Source: Hydractinia symbiolongicarpus
Taxonomy: Eukaryota > Cnidaria > Hydrozoa > Anthoathecata > Hydractiniidae
Length of the DNA stretch: 64,000 nt
Direction of reading: 5' to 3'
Assembly: GCF_029227915.1 (NCBI RefSeq)
Contig: NC_079882.1
Location: 23,875,001 to 23,939,000, forward strand
Shown here: positions 25,448-38,867 of the stretch, in pieces
How positions within the stretch are numbered: position 1 is the stretch's first letter
Layout: each line of letters opens with the position of its first letter
Position numbers and translations under genes: made by a program
The notes under the pieces: model-generated
Told to the model about the DNA's origin: nothing
Database searches by the model: none
What the model saw: only the letters and a program-made list of their open reading frames with translations

Positions 25448-25640
25448 TTAGGACCATTTGATTTTCAATTTAATTGAAAATTGAAAATCAGAAATAGTTG
25501 CTAGTTTTGATTTTTAATTTAATTTGAAAATCAAAAATCAAAATGATTTAATGATTTTTGAATATCAATTCAATTTGAAAGTCAAAAAATAAAACTAGTG
25601 GATGGTTTTGATTTTCAATTTAATTTGAAAATTAGAAATT
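25448..25640. repeat. Cluster of AT-rich palindromes
   Basis: Three successive imperfect inverted repeats built from GATTTTCAATTTAATT and its complement (for example GATTTTCAATT...AATTGAAAATC). They can fold into stacked hairpins. Origin unknown; possibly a degenerate MITE array. Confidence 0.6.
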
Positions 25641-27617
25641 TAAAACTCAAGAAAGATCAAAAAACACTAATTGAAAACTCAAATTCTATTCAGGTCCATT
25701 TTAGTCAGAGACAATTTGTAATGAATCAATCATTCATGTTTAGATGATACCGTCTTATTAAAACCTAGAATTTCCACCAAGATATATGACATAAATTGTT
25801 TTGGTCATTTCCCTAAATTTGGCAACAATTTATTGAAAATTCAAGTATATTGTACATTATAACAAGAAGCCATTAGCAACAGACATAGGCAAACCAGGGA
25901 TTCTAATAATAAAAATTTTGAAATTTGAAGTATAAACCTTAAAAATCAAAAGTATGGAAGATCATTAAATATCTTGAAATTTCACTTAATATGATACGCA
26001 ACATTTTCAAATTACTGATAAAACTGATCCGATAATTCTAAATAAAGTAAGAACTTAAACTGTATTTTTTATTATATTATTTTGTAACAATTTTAATTAA
26101 CCAAGTAATTTAATTTTCCATTAGTTCAGAATAATAAAAAAAAAAAATTTATATTATAGGTGTCTTAGTTTTTAACTGCTTGTATATTGGACATAATTCA
26201 AACCTTTTCAGTTTTATCATACTAAACTAGCTATCAAAAATACAACAATTCTGCCATACCAGACATTGTTTCGAATTAACTACACGATTTCCAACACATT
26301 AGCTTTAAGTTTTGTTGATTGTACTTTATTTACTTATCACAAAAATTTTTGTACTTTTTTGAAAAAATATGTATTAGACCATATTTTTATTATGCAACAT
26401 AACTAGTTTTTTTGTTGTTTTTTTTTAAATCGACAATTTCTCAATATCCTAACTTAACATCTACTGACCGATTAAGACCAATCCATGAGCAATACTTTAT
26501 ACTTCATTGATTCCTTCTGCTCTACTTAGTCTCAATTTTTGTTCATTTGCTCGATTGTTTTTGTTTATTCTTAAGTCTTAATATATTTAATGTATGTATA
26601 TTTTTATATTATATATCTTGGTGTTTAATTTTCATTTTCATATGTTCTGGTCTTAATTCTCCGTCAGAATCTATTAAATCGATGTCTTTCAATCCTTCGC
26701 CACTTTGAACTCCGCTAATCTTGTCTACAGTTTACAGTGTCTTTTTTATAGAATAACTTTTTCCTTTATTTAAATATTACTACTATTTTAATAGGACCAA
26801 TAGCCATTGTAAATGGAAGTGCCTGAAAGACAGTTAATAAAGAAAAAAAATATTACGTTACACCTCGAAGTGCTTTGAGGTGAAAGTTTAGGCCGAAGAC
26901 GTTCTTAGTAAAGAACACTTTGTTTATAGCAGAATGCGGAAGGATCGCATCTTAATGCTGTATTCCTATTAGTTAAAAATTAAAAAATAAGCATTCCTAC
27001 TGGTTTCTCGAAAATCCCCACTTTTTTAAGACCCTGACTAACTTGGCAACTAACCCTATGTGTCCAGACTCTAGGCTGTGTCTATCTATTATCAAGCGTT
27101 TCTAAAAATGTAAGGTTGTTTTTTTTATAAGCTTTTAAAGGATATATTAAAAATCACGTCTTCTAGTTCGTTCTAACAAAAAGTTATGTGATTGATTTTC
27201 GATTTTTTTAATATGAGGGAGGAGTATATAAAAATAAAAGTTGGTGGTCCATTATCCGAAATTTAGTGTCGTCCCTTCTATTAGATCACCAAGATAATTT
27301 TAAAGCCATGACTCAGATTTGGTTCCAATTATAATCGAATTATTCATTGTCGTGTCGTTGTCGAATGCACCTGTATGTTAGGCATAACTGTTTTATAAAG
27401 AAAAAAAGAGAGACTTGTTTGATTGACAAAATAGCTTATTTTGACGTCTTTTCAGCAAATGCTTTTATTTCGATTTAGTGAAAAATCAATCCTTGAAAAT
27501 ATAATTCGTCAAATGTCAAAACTTTTTCATGAGTCAGGAAAGAAAAAAATTCTGTTATTGTTAATATATCACACGAGCCATAGAATAGGTAAATATATAT
27601 AATAAATAAATATAATA

Positions 27618-27735
27618 GACTAGTCGTTAGCCCGTGGAAAAATCCACGGGTTCGCTCGTCCTTTTTATACTTGACCAGCTAAGCTACCATTTTGCGTGAC
27701 AGACGGACAGACGTATACGGGTATTATAATATAGA
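27618..27735 (+). repeat. Interspersed repeat with CCCGTGGA hairpin, retroelement 3'-end-like
   Basis: A perfect 8-bp stem with an AAAA loop (27631-27650) is followed by a GACAGACGGACAGACGTATA segment and GGTATTATAATATAGAT. This arrangement resembles 3' ends of RTE/Penelope-type retroelements. A poor relative may lie near 46845-46880. Confidence 0.45.
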
Positions 27736-28332
27736 TATTATTCTTTGGTGTGTTTTTTTTTGTAGCAAGTGACGTTTCGGCAAGTCGGTAATTTTCTCTC
27801 GATTTTTATTTCTGCGATAAGGCATAAATAGAAAACGCACCACAAGTTAAATAGAATAGAGGTATAATTTATTGGTAAGAAAGGGTGATAGAGGCGTTAG
27901 AAACGACACGAGTAACTATTGGAAGGTACAGCGGCATTTCTTTTCTTCTTCTGAGATTGCATATTTAAAAAACAGTTAATTAAAAATCGTTAGAACCTAT
28001 GCAATAGTAAAAATTCCAACTCTATAAGAGCTTTATAGGATTTTCCTCCGAAAGACTTCCCAACGTTACCTCAATCTCACTGCGTCAAGTTATCCAGTGA
28101 AATCGTATATATGATTTAAACCCATCCTAATTTCTATTGTTAAATTTCTCGTGGTATCTATGTATCCTGAAAAAAGTGGCATGTGGATTTTTAATGAAAT
28201 ATCCCAAATTTAAACAGTTTTCTACAAATTGTTTTAAAATATTCACATTTAAACTCTTCGTTTCCTTGCTTTAGGTTTTGCAAATCACAAATATTAGTCA
28301 CATTCTATAATTATCACATTTTTAGTGCAAAT

Positions 28333-31300
28333 ATGACTGACCCAACCCAAGAACCAGAAATCAGAAGACCAATTATAAAGGAAAGTTTAACCCCTGTTGT
28401 ATTATGCCTGAAAATGTTCGGTATGTCTCACGATAACGCATTTGAAAGAAAGGGTATGAAGAAATTGGTTCAGATACTGATCAAGGCATACAATTACCTC
28501 CTTGTTCTTATCTTTGTTGGGACGATAATCAAATCAGCTGCAGGTACAAGAAGGGTTGCTATTCTAATATATCTTCATAATGGATGAATTTAGCAATATT
28601 AATTAATCATACTTTCAAGTTCTGAGTTCTTATGTTAAAATATTTTCCTAGTTAAAAGATAAGTACCTTGAAACAGAGGATTGTTAGGAAAAATATATGA
28701 TTATTACGGATTTAAGAACTGCAATAATGACACCGAATCAGTTCTTCTCATAAACGTGTCCTGACTGATAACTGTTACTATCATATTTTTAGTCATTTCT
28801 TATTTGAGGTCTCTTTTTCGAGATTAAAACCAAATTTACATAACAGTCGTTGCTATTTCACATGTAGCGTTCTTTTCACTCCTCTTTATGACTTAATTAA
28901 AAAGTGGGAGAGTGATAGAATTAAGTGAATTGAAAAATGATGCATAACCAGCCATGCATAACCATCTATACATAATCCCCCCCCCAAAAAAAAAAAAAAT
29001 AATAATATTAATCTTTTAAGAAAGCCAGTGTAAAATCTTCAATCTGATAAAGAATAACGTGTTTCTTTTACAGTTTTAGCACTGTTTAAAGGCTTCGAGA
29101 AAGGTGAATTATATATCTTCTTGACAATTACTGTGTACAATCTTAAATGTCTGGTCCAAAGGATAAGTTGCCTTTTTATGACCTGTCCGAAAAAGGAGCA
29201 TAATCTCTTCTCACTCATCAAAAGAATCGAAGCATTCTTAAACGATATAAAGGCAAAAGGATGCAAGAAGGAGGAAAGATGTTTCAAGTTTAAAATGATA
29301 ATCTGGCTGTTTGTCTTTGTTGCTACCCTTTTCTTATTTACTGGTGTTAATGTGGTATTAATTTTTTACCCAATCGCATCACTTGAAGTTATAATGGAAG
29401 CGATATTGGCGCCAATTCCCTATACTCCGACAGCAATGCTTGTCAGTACAGTTGTATCTCTATGGGGAAATGCTGCATGGTTTCTACCTGTTGCGGTATG
29501 CAATGTTTTAACTCAAGCTTTATCGTACATCTTTTCTGAGTTTTATAGAAATCTGAAACGTCAAAAACAAGAAGGAGTAAATTTACGAAGCAAAATAAAA
29601 GAAATTCGTGAAAAATATGTTGCATTGACAACCATGTGCTCAGATTTGGATGATATGGTATCTTGGATTTTTATGGTTTCATATTTAACTGATATCGTCA
29701 CCATTTGTTTTATGTTGAGAACCGCTGTAATCGATGTATCAGATATATATGGTCGTCTGGTTATTCTCTTTTGGATAATTCCATCAGGATTCTCACTCAT
29801 AACACTTTCACATTATTCCTCCAATCTAGCAGATAAGGTATTGACCGAAACTTTAATCTATACAAAAATCACTTCAACCAAACACTGATTTAATCATTTT
29901 GTTCTATTTTTAAGCGGAAACACAGAGACCTTTTTTTTGCAGTTTTTTACGATTTATGCAGTATAATGTGTAGCGGAATTCTGCTAACGTTGCTATTTTT
30001 CCTTTCTCACCTCACACTGTAAAGTGAGAATTCAGGATTTGCTTAGAGGCCATTCAATAATTATGTATCACTAAAATTCTCCATTTTTACCTCGTCCCTG
30101 ATTTCCCTTGTAACGCGAGCAACAAATCTAGTACCACCAACCTACCCCCTGCGTATGTAATATTCATTTATTCATTTCTTATAGTACCAATAACCTTCAT
30201 GTGACAGATCATCAGGCAAACTAGTGTAAGTTCTAATAGGAGAAAAAGATATAACACGGTTCACTTATTTAGCACACAAGATAACATTCTTGGTACTTTT
30301 GCGTAATTCCAGAGGCAAGAAACACACACTAAAAGATCATACCCTGAAATAACTAAAAATATCCGCAATACATAAAAATTCTCTGTTTCATAACAAAAAA
30401 GCTCTGTCCAGCCATACCCCCCCCCCCCCCACACCTAAATTTTAGTAACAGTTCATAACAAAAATGATCATACCCCCGCCAGGCGTTACGTAATTATTGA
30501 ATGACTCCTTAACAAAAGTCCCTTCGCTAAGCTAGATCTTTTGAGCATAACGCATCAATATAGCTTCACCTTGTTTTAATTTTCTTTATTTTGATAGGGT
30601 GAAGAAATGCGTGGTTTTATTCAGCAACTGGATGCTACTAACATAGACATGGAGGAAAAGTTTGAGGTAAGAAGAATTTGTAACCTCGTTCCCAGGGCAT
30701 TTTGCCTTGTTGATGAAGTTAATAGCGGCTTCATAATAACGGCTCAGGGGGCACAAGACCCTGGGGACGAGGTTGAAGAATTTGGCTTAAAAGTTATTTG
30801 ATTTATATTTCCAAATAGCCTGTTTGTGAGATTTTTGTAAATAAACCATGCATTTGTTGGGGAGGAAATTTTTTCAGAAAGACATTCTTTATGATGGAAA
30901 TTAATTTTATTTTTCGAGATTAGCTTTTTATGCAAAATCCGGAAAATTATTTTTCTGATTCGAAACTCCCGTGATAAAAATCTAGTGCTTGCGATTGCAA
31001 TGTTCTTTTATGAAACATAATGAAAATTTTTTGGGAATGACATGAAATAGCATTTTAAATATTCTATAGTTTTAAAAAAATTTGCGGTACTAATTTTTGC
31101 GCTTGATAAATTTTTATCTATTTTTGCGGAGCAAATTACTTCGATTTATTTGTATGTTTTTATTTTTTTATTTTAGGTTGATTTGCTAATGTTCCATCTC
31201 AATTCACAACCTGTCGTTTTAACCATATGGAAAATGATACCTTTGTATAAATCTATCATTATTTCGGTAAGCAACAAAAATGATTTAATGTCAAGATTTG

Positions 31301-31582
31301 ATTTAAAATTCTAGTATGTGAGCTTCTTATATGTTAAACCAACCTCGTCCTCAGGGTCTTGTGACCCCTGAGCCGTTATACCGGCCGCTATGAAATTGAT
31401 TAAAAAGGAAAAAATACCCTGGGAACGAGTTTAGTGTATAACCATTAGCATAAATTTCGACCTTGAAATGATTTTTAAAAATTACTTAATGATGTGTTTT
31501 TTTAAATTACTGTTATCATTATTATTTTCTTTAGATATTTGTCTGCATTATTTCCTACTTTACAATGGTAATCAGTTTCTGA
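28333..31582 (+). CDS. Gustatory receptor-like 7TM protein (Grl2)
   Basis: Exons: 28333-28543, 29074-29837, 30598-30666, 31177-31266 and 31535-31582, giving 393 residues and phases 1,0,0,0 as in Grl1 and Grl3. The N-terminus has RPIIKESLTPVV...LKMFG. Hydrophobic helices lie at about 50-68, 83-105, 143-168, 190-222, 270-292 and 300-322, with the last near the C-terminus. The intracellular loop carries SEFYRNL...LRSKIKEIREKYVALTT, followed by SYLTDIV. The penultimate exon reads VDLLMFHLNSQPVVLTIWKM and the last ends SYFTMVISF, in the position of the gustatory-receptor TYhhhhhQF signature with Ser for Gln. Two MITEs of one family lie in introns 3 and 4. The topology expected for the superfamily has the N-terminus in the cytoplasm. 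Confidence 0.85.
30681..30774. mobile_element. MITE with 10-bp target duplication in Grl2 intron 3
   Basis: Terminal inverted repeats AACCTCGT(T/C)CCCAGGG bound a 93-94-bp element. It is flanked by a perfect direct repeat GAAGAATTTG (30671-30680 and 30775-30784). The 9-11-bp duplication suggests Mutator-type transposition. The insertion begins 14 nt after the exon-3 donor. Confidence 0.85.
31341..31432. mobile_element. Second copy of the AACCTCGT MITE, Grl2 intron 4
   Basis: Starts AACCTCGTCCTCAGGG and ends CCCTGGGAACGAGTT. The interior matches the 30681 copy in inverted orientation (TGAGCCGTTAT and GCCGCTATGAA shared). The target duplication is degraded. Confidence 0.75.
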
Positions 31583-33298
31583 ACAAATCTCGAGGGGACA
31601 TTTTATTTATTATAACTATAAAAATCTAAAGTCAGATTATCTTCACTGTATTTTAATTTTAGTACACAGAGAACAAAAACGCTTGTTTACTTTTATGACG
31701 TTATTATCTTGCCGAAACCGTATTACTTTCACTTTTCACATCCCAAGCCGGTAGGAATTCGGAGAGTGAAAAATGAGGCCATTGGCAATTATTCTATTCT
31801 GATCTTCAAATAAACTGTGAGGATATATCTATCGTCCAGAAAATAAATTTTAAAATTGCAAAACAATCAATCTTTTTCCATAACCCCTTGCCCTATCAAA
31901 TTCTGTCTGGCATAACGTAGCATCGGATCTCCATGGACCATATATACTTGACCTATTTACCTTAGGTCATGAAACTTAATTCGAAACTTAATTAATAAAC
32001 AACCATCACCTAATACATTTAAATTTAGCTAAGGGAAAGCAGGTCAGTCAGAGGCGGTTAAGAATTAGTGTTTTTGTTGTTTTTGTTGTTGTTTTAGACT
32101 TTTACATTATAGCCAGATAAAGCTAACTCAACAAGTCAACAACTTATCTTATACTTAGCTAGATAGATAGCATTGTTATTAATACTTGCCACTTGCATTT
32201 TCTAGTATTTCGATCAACGGAGTAATCCACATCGGCTGCCACGAAGGCCCCCAAATTCGTGGAAAATGCTTACACCGGCTATAATTGTTACATTTGAGAG
32301 TTTAAATTTAACCAAATAAATTAAGATCCTAAGTTCTGAGGCCACTGGAAATATGGAGAAGTAAACAATGACAAAATGTGTCAATCTGATTGGCTGTCTT
32401 GTTTCGATATAGATTGTAAAATTCTAGCCAAAAATACATTAAAATTATATACCTTTTCACTTATTCGCTACCGATCTAAATAAATAAATGTTGCCAAAAA
32501 GAATATATGAACAATATTATCTTGCTATTTAGCAGCTGGCAGGCAGACAGACAAGTCGTATGAATATCTACAACTAGTTTTAAGACCCGTTGAATTTGTT
32601 TTCTCTATTCTGTGAAGCTTAAAACGCTGATAAAATTTCCTATAGGCGTTTGACAAATGAATTAAAACATATTACGTTTCCACGGTACAATGACCTAAAA
32701 ATTTTTGAAATTTCTATTGACGTAAATCTATTGTGGTTTTATTGACGTGAAAATAAGGTCTTGTTACTAACAATAGGTTAATTTTGCTAATCAAAAACGA
32801 ACAGGTGGAAGTAGAGTATTGGTACATATGATATCATCAAAAGAAACAACAAGTGGTATTTCTGCAATAAAAAATCTTAAGATACCCTGTAAATTTGTTT
32901 TGGCTGTTACGCCACATCACTCGTTCGTCTTGAGATAACTATTTTTTTCTAAATGCTTCGTGAAAATATCTCCGTCATTTTAAAGCCTCTGCGAAGAGCA
33001 CAGAAAAGAAACTATGAAAATAAAGTACATTCTTTGCATTAAATATTGAATAGCTTTTTTTCCGTTGGTTTTTCGATTTTTGTGTTAAAGTTGTACTATT
33101 TTATCAATTGACATAGAATGTTTGCCAATATGAAGTTTAGCCTTCGTGGGCACAACAGGGTGCAAAAAAAAAAAAGTGTTAATTATGATTTTTACAGCCA
33201 CTTCTTCGTAATTTGAAATGACTAATATATCGCCCCTGTGATCCTATTTGTAAGTTATTAGTTTTAAGTTTCTGGGTCAAATCATCATCATCATTATC
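31583..33298. other. Grl2-Grl3 intergenic interval
   Basis: No exon is supported. There is a TTTTTGTTG-type low-complexity stretch near 32069-32094; otherwise it is unremarkable AT-rich sequence leading to the GAA tract. Confidence 0.5.
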
Positions 33299-33300
33299 AG

Positions 33301-33548
33301 AAGAAGAAGAAGAAGAAGAAGAAGAAGAAGAAGAAGAAGAAGAAGAAGAAGAAGAAGAAGAAGAAGAAGAAGAAGAAGAAGAAGAAGAAGAAGAAGAAGA
33401 AGAAGAAGAAGAAGAAGAAGAAGAAGAAGAAGAAGAAGAAGAAGAAGAAGAAGAAGAAGAAGAAGAAGAAGAAGAAGAAGAAGAAGAAGAAGAAGAAGAA
33501 GAAGAAGAAGAAGAAGAAGAAGAAGAAGAAGAAGAAGAAGAAGAAGAA
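33301..33548 (+). repeat. (GAA)n microsatellite, about 82 units
   Basis: Uninterrupted AAG/GAA triplets for about 248 bp. The purine-only run extends to about 33566, two bases short of the Grl3 ATG at 33569. It is preceded by a short ATC repeat. The Ser-rich minus ORF across it is a repeat artefact. Confidence 0.98.
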
Positions 33549-33568
33549 AGAAAAGGAAAGGGAAAGAA

Positions 33569-36500
33569 ATGGCGTTGAATCAAGTTGATATTCGTATTGA
33601 TTTTGAAGAAAACGAAGAAAGAAACCCCGTCATTTCAGAAAGTCTAACGCCCGTTCTATTTTTGTTGAAATGTTTCGGGCTTTATTTTGATACGAGAGAT
33701 GGAAAAACTGCTCTTAATAGATGGGTTAATAGATTTTTGAAGATGTACTGTTACTTTGTGTTCTTTGCGTTCTTCACAATGATATGGAAGGGAGTTGCAG
33801 GTACTTTGCAATTTTAGTTCATAACATTTTATACATGATTTAAACCCTGATACTTCAATTAAGGGAGAAATTATACACAAGTTAGGATCGTTAATTTTGA
33901 TGTTGAAAAAGTTTAAACTGAAGGCCTTTTTATAAAACAGAACAGCTGGTGGTTTTCAAAATAGAAAACTACTCGAATTTTGAGTGATTGAGTTGGAGAA
34001 GGTTAAAAAAAGAGTACTACAATAAAACAATTAATTTTTTTTTATAGAAAATCATCACGGATTTTGTTGCTGCAATTTTTCACTGATTCTTTTTTCGTTC
34101 ACACGGTTCCACGATCCCCTTAAATAAGCCTGCGCGTAAGGGTGACTGCAAAAATTAATGGGCAAAAACATTACCTTCTAGGATTACTTTTAAAAAAATG
34201 TCTATTCAGCAGGATAAATTGTACGTTGATCCTTGTACTAAAGAAAGTCGAAAAATCTCGGTTTTCCTGTGCCGGAATTCCCAAAATTTCCAGTTGGATT
34301 TTCGCCCATAATAATTTTATTACCTTGAATAAGATAGCATGAAACCTTTAAATGTGTTTCCAGCATTTCATTTAAAAGTAATAATAGCGATTTTTATTTT
34401 AGCATTATTTTATCAAGAAGGAGAAAATGGATATTACTTTGCTGCAATTTTAATTGTTTATAATATTAAATGCACATTTCAAATTTATGCATGCTTGAAA
34501 CTGGCATCATGCTCAACAAGTCAAAAACTTTTAACATACACTAAGGGACTAGAAGCATTTCTATCTAAAGTGAAACTGCAAGAATACAGAAAGCAGGAGA
34601 ATCACTTTAAGCATGGAATGAAAAGTTGGTTATTTTTCCTTTTACTTATCATACTGTTAGAACTTGGTACCGTTATCTTTTTTGGCTTTTACCCCATCAA
34701 GTCACTTGAGTATATGCTTAGCCAATTCGTACGACCACTACCAGGCACTATGCTTACTAAATCGTTGACTCTCTTACAAAGTAGTTTGTCTATTGGCATA
34801 TGGATCTTGCCTGTGGCATTGTGCAACATCTTGATACAATCACTTTCATATGTCCTTTCTGAGTTTTACAGACACCTGCAGCATAAAGAAAAGACCAAGT
34901 TGTGCTTGCGTACATACATCAAAGAAATGCGTGAAAAGTATGTTACCATGTCAACAATCTGCTCAAATCTGGATGACATGTTGTCATGGTTGTTCATGAC
35001 GTCATATTTGACAGACATTGTGCTAATTTGCTTGCTGCTGAGGGTAATGGTAATAAATGTTGAAGACGTGTACAGTCGTTTGGTTCTAGTTTCGTGGCTG
35101 ATCCCGTGTGTGTTGTCGTTGGTTTGTCTCTCTCATTATTCATCAAAATTAGTTGACAAGGTATGCAAGAATTTGATCATTTTGCAATATTGAATGCAAT
35201 AATGCATTAGATCCTTTTAAGACTAGATTAAAATCATGTTGTTTCTGTTACCACTTACCATTGTATTACCATTAATGTAACTCCCTCAAACGATTATATT
35301 AGTAAAGGAAATACCGTTTGGGATTTTCTTTCAGCTAACAAAAAAAAATAAACAGGTAAATTGTGAAATAATCTTAAATTTAAGATTAAATTAAAGCCAC
35401 GGGGACACGAGACAACTTTTTCAGTCGATGGTAACATATTTAATTTTGTTACTATCGTTGGAAAATTTTATTGTGTCGCCACATCTGTGTAAATGCAAGA
35501 TAATTCAGCAAAAATCATTCAGCAAAATTGCAGCATTGTGATTGGTCGCACGCAATAGTGTTGCATCAGAATTGACGAGACGACGAATATTCATACACGT
35601 AACATTTTTTTTGATGGTAACGTTTTTTCTTACACACAACATTTTTTTGTAGGCAGTAACAAAATGCAAAATCAAATCGATTTGATTTTGTTTCTTGTTA
35701 CTGGCAACAAAAATAATGTTGCGAGCAACAAAAAGCTTTTCTGGCGACACAAGTTAACATTTTAGGCGATGTTAATTAACATAAATATGTTACTGTCGCC
35801 TGAAAATATTCTCTCGTGTCACCGTGGTTTAATTCACTTTTAAAAACAAAGGATAATATTTTTTCGAGGAATGAAAACTTTTTTAAATTGTATTTTGTGT
35901 AGTTTATCGAGACTTGACAGGTTAATATTTACATAATCAAAATGAATGCTGGGCTAAAAATCTCCAGACCAAATTTGAACTGAAATCTTGAAGGATCGCA
36001 TCTTATCCTGACAGCTGCAAGAGTGGCTAAAGTAAGAAATCTAAAAGATGTTGAAGAAAGGATTCATTCTTTATAATTAAAATCATTAGGTGGCCTATAA
36101 AAAAAAATCGTTGAAACCACAATCGGCTTTCATGCTAAGGTTATTGACAGATCACCCTTTTTACTAACTTTTTACTCCCGAGTATTGTGAACTAAAACAA
36201 AAAAAATAATTTATCATCACCCTCGGTTTCCATTAAAGTCAGTAATTCAGGTACAACATCTCTTGAGTTTCTTTGTTTTTATTCGAAAATTTGACTGTTG
36301 CACGACTGTTGTAGGATTGTTGTGCGACTTTTGCACATCTATTGATCGACGCCTTAAAAACCCCTAAAACAGCTTCTTTTTAGCATTGAAATATACTTTA
36401 ATAAAAAAAGAATCCTTTGTCTGGAAGTTTTATTATTGTTTTAACTTTCTGGTTTTGTATCACACTTTGACAATGTTAACGTATGGATCATAAATACGAT

Positions 36501-37367
36501 GCGATGAGCTTAAGTGCAAGAAGCGTAAAAGAAAGTAAACAAAAAACCAATTGTACTAAAATTCAATTTTCCACATTTTAGGGAAATGAAATGCGTGCTT
36601 TTATACAAAAACTGCACATTGAAAATGTTGGAGATGATGCTAAAGTAGAGGTAAGCAAAAGATTACCACGAGGACTTGTTATCGAATGATCTTTCTTGAG
36701 CATTACATGTGTTAATGTCATGTAGATTGTCCAATATTTTTCATTTTTATTCTTTAGCTTGACTTGCTGTTGTTTCATCTCAACTCAGAACCTGTTGTGT
36801 TGACTATATGGAAAATGATACCACTGTATAAATCTATCATCATTTCAGTAAGTGTTGCGTAAATTAAAATATAGAAGCAAATTAACAGGACTGAGTTGAC
36901 AGACAGAAAGGAAATTTTAGGCTGACAAAATTGCACAATATGTTGTAAGAGTATATAGTATGTAATATTGAGGCTAAAAACTGCTAAGATGTATACCAAA
37001 ATTTTGGAATTACTGTTTTTAAGTGATGTTTTATAACTTTTGAATTACTTCTAAGTAAGTGTTCAGCTTTTTTACATTTCGTTAGTAAAATGAAAGTTAG
37101 AAATCCTTTTTTTTAAGTTTTTCCATGAATCCTCTTATATGTAGTTACAAGTTTGGAAACTTAGTGAAAATTTTATATAGTTGCATGAGAGTGTACAGTA
37201 CAATTAACCACGCTTGCTTTCGTGTTAAAAGTTACATGAAGTGCTTTTTTATTCTGTTTCTTTGGTTTTTTTGTGTGTCGTTTTCTTTTGGGTTTTAAAA
37301 TATTCTTCCTTTTTTTTAGGTATTTGTCAGCATCATCACATATTTCACTGTCATGATTTCATTTTAA
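33569..37367 (+). CDS. Gustatory receptor-like 7TM protein (Grl3)
   Basis: Exons: 33569-33800, 34364-35160, 36582-36650, 36758-36847 and 37320-37367, giving 411 residues and intron phases 1,0,0,0. The N-terminal motif is NPVISESLTPVL...LKCFGL. The large exon 2 carries TM2-TM6 with SEFYRHL...LRTYIKEMREKYV and SYLTDIV. Exon 4 (LDLLLFHLNSEPVVLTIWKM) and the TYFTVMISF terminus nearly match Grl2, pointing to tandem duplication. Within the superfamily these form cation channels. The start ATG follows a long GAA tract; whether that tract is 5'UTR or promoter is unknown. A (TA)n tract begins about 160 nt after the stop. Confidence 0.85.
35391..35832. mobile_element. Foldback MITE in Grl3 intron 2 (copy 1)
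   Basis: The ends ATTAAAGCCACGGGGACACGAGA and, inverted, ATTAAACCACGGTGACACGAGA bound 440 bp rich in GTAACA/TGTTAC motifs. It has a central palindrome AAAATCAAATCGATTTGATTTT (about 35669-35690). It is non-coding. A diverged copy lies at about 42000-42295. Confidence 0.75.
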
Positions 37368-37481
37368 GTATACTATTTTGCCGAAGCAAAAAGTGAACGC
37401 TCAGTTGCTAATTTTTCAAATTAAAAACTGATCTGAACAATTAGTTAAAACTATTGAACCCGTATAACGAAATATAACAGA

Positions 37482-38867
<1,386 letters not shown>

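Larger units (their letters stand above)
24771..28332. other. Divergent Grl1-Grl2 intergenic region
   Basis: This 3.5-kb head-to-head spacer presumably contains both promoters. No exon was found. It includes an AT-rich palindrome cluster (25448-25640) and a retroelement-like 3' end (27618-27735). The rest is AT-rich and featureless to the eye. Confidence 0.5.

Noticed and set aside
33179-33583. Poly-Ser ORF on the minus strand
   Set aside because: It is the translation of the (GAA)n microsatellite.
26938-36010. Shared 16-mer GAAGGATCGCATCTTA near 26.94 kb and 35.99 kb as a Grl regulatory site
   Set aside because: One chance 16-mer match is roughly expected in a window this size, and flanking sequence does not align.
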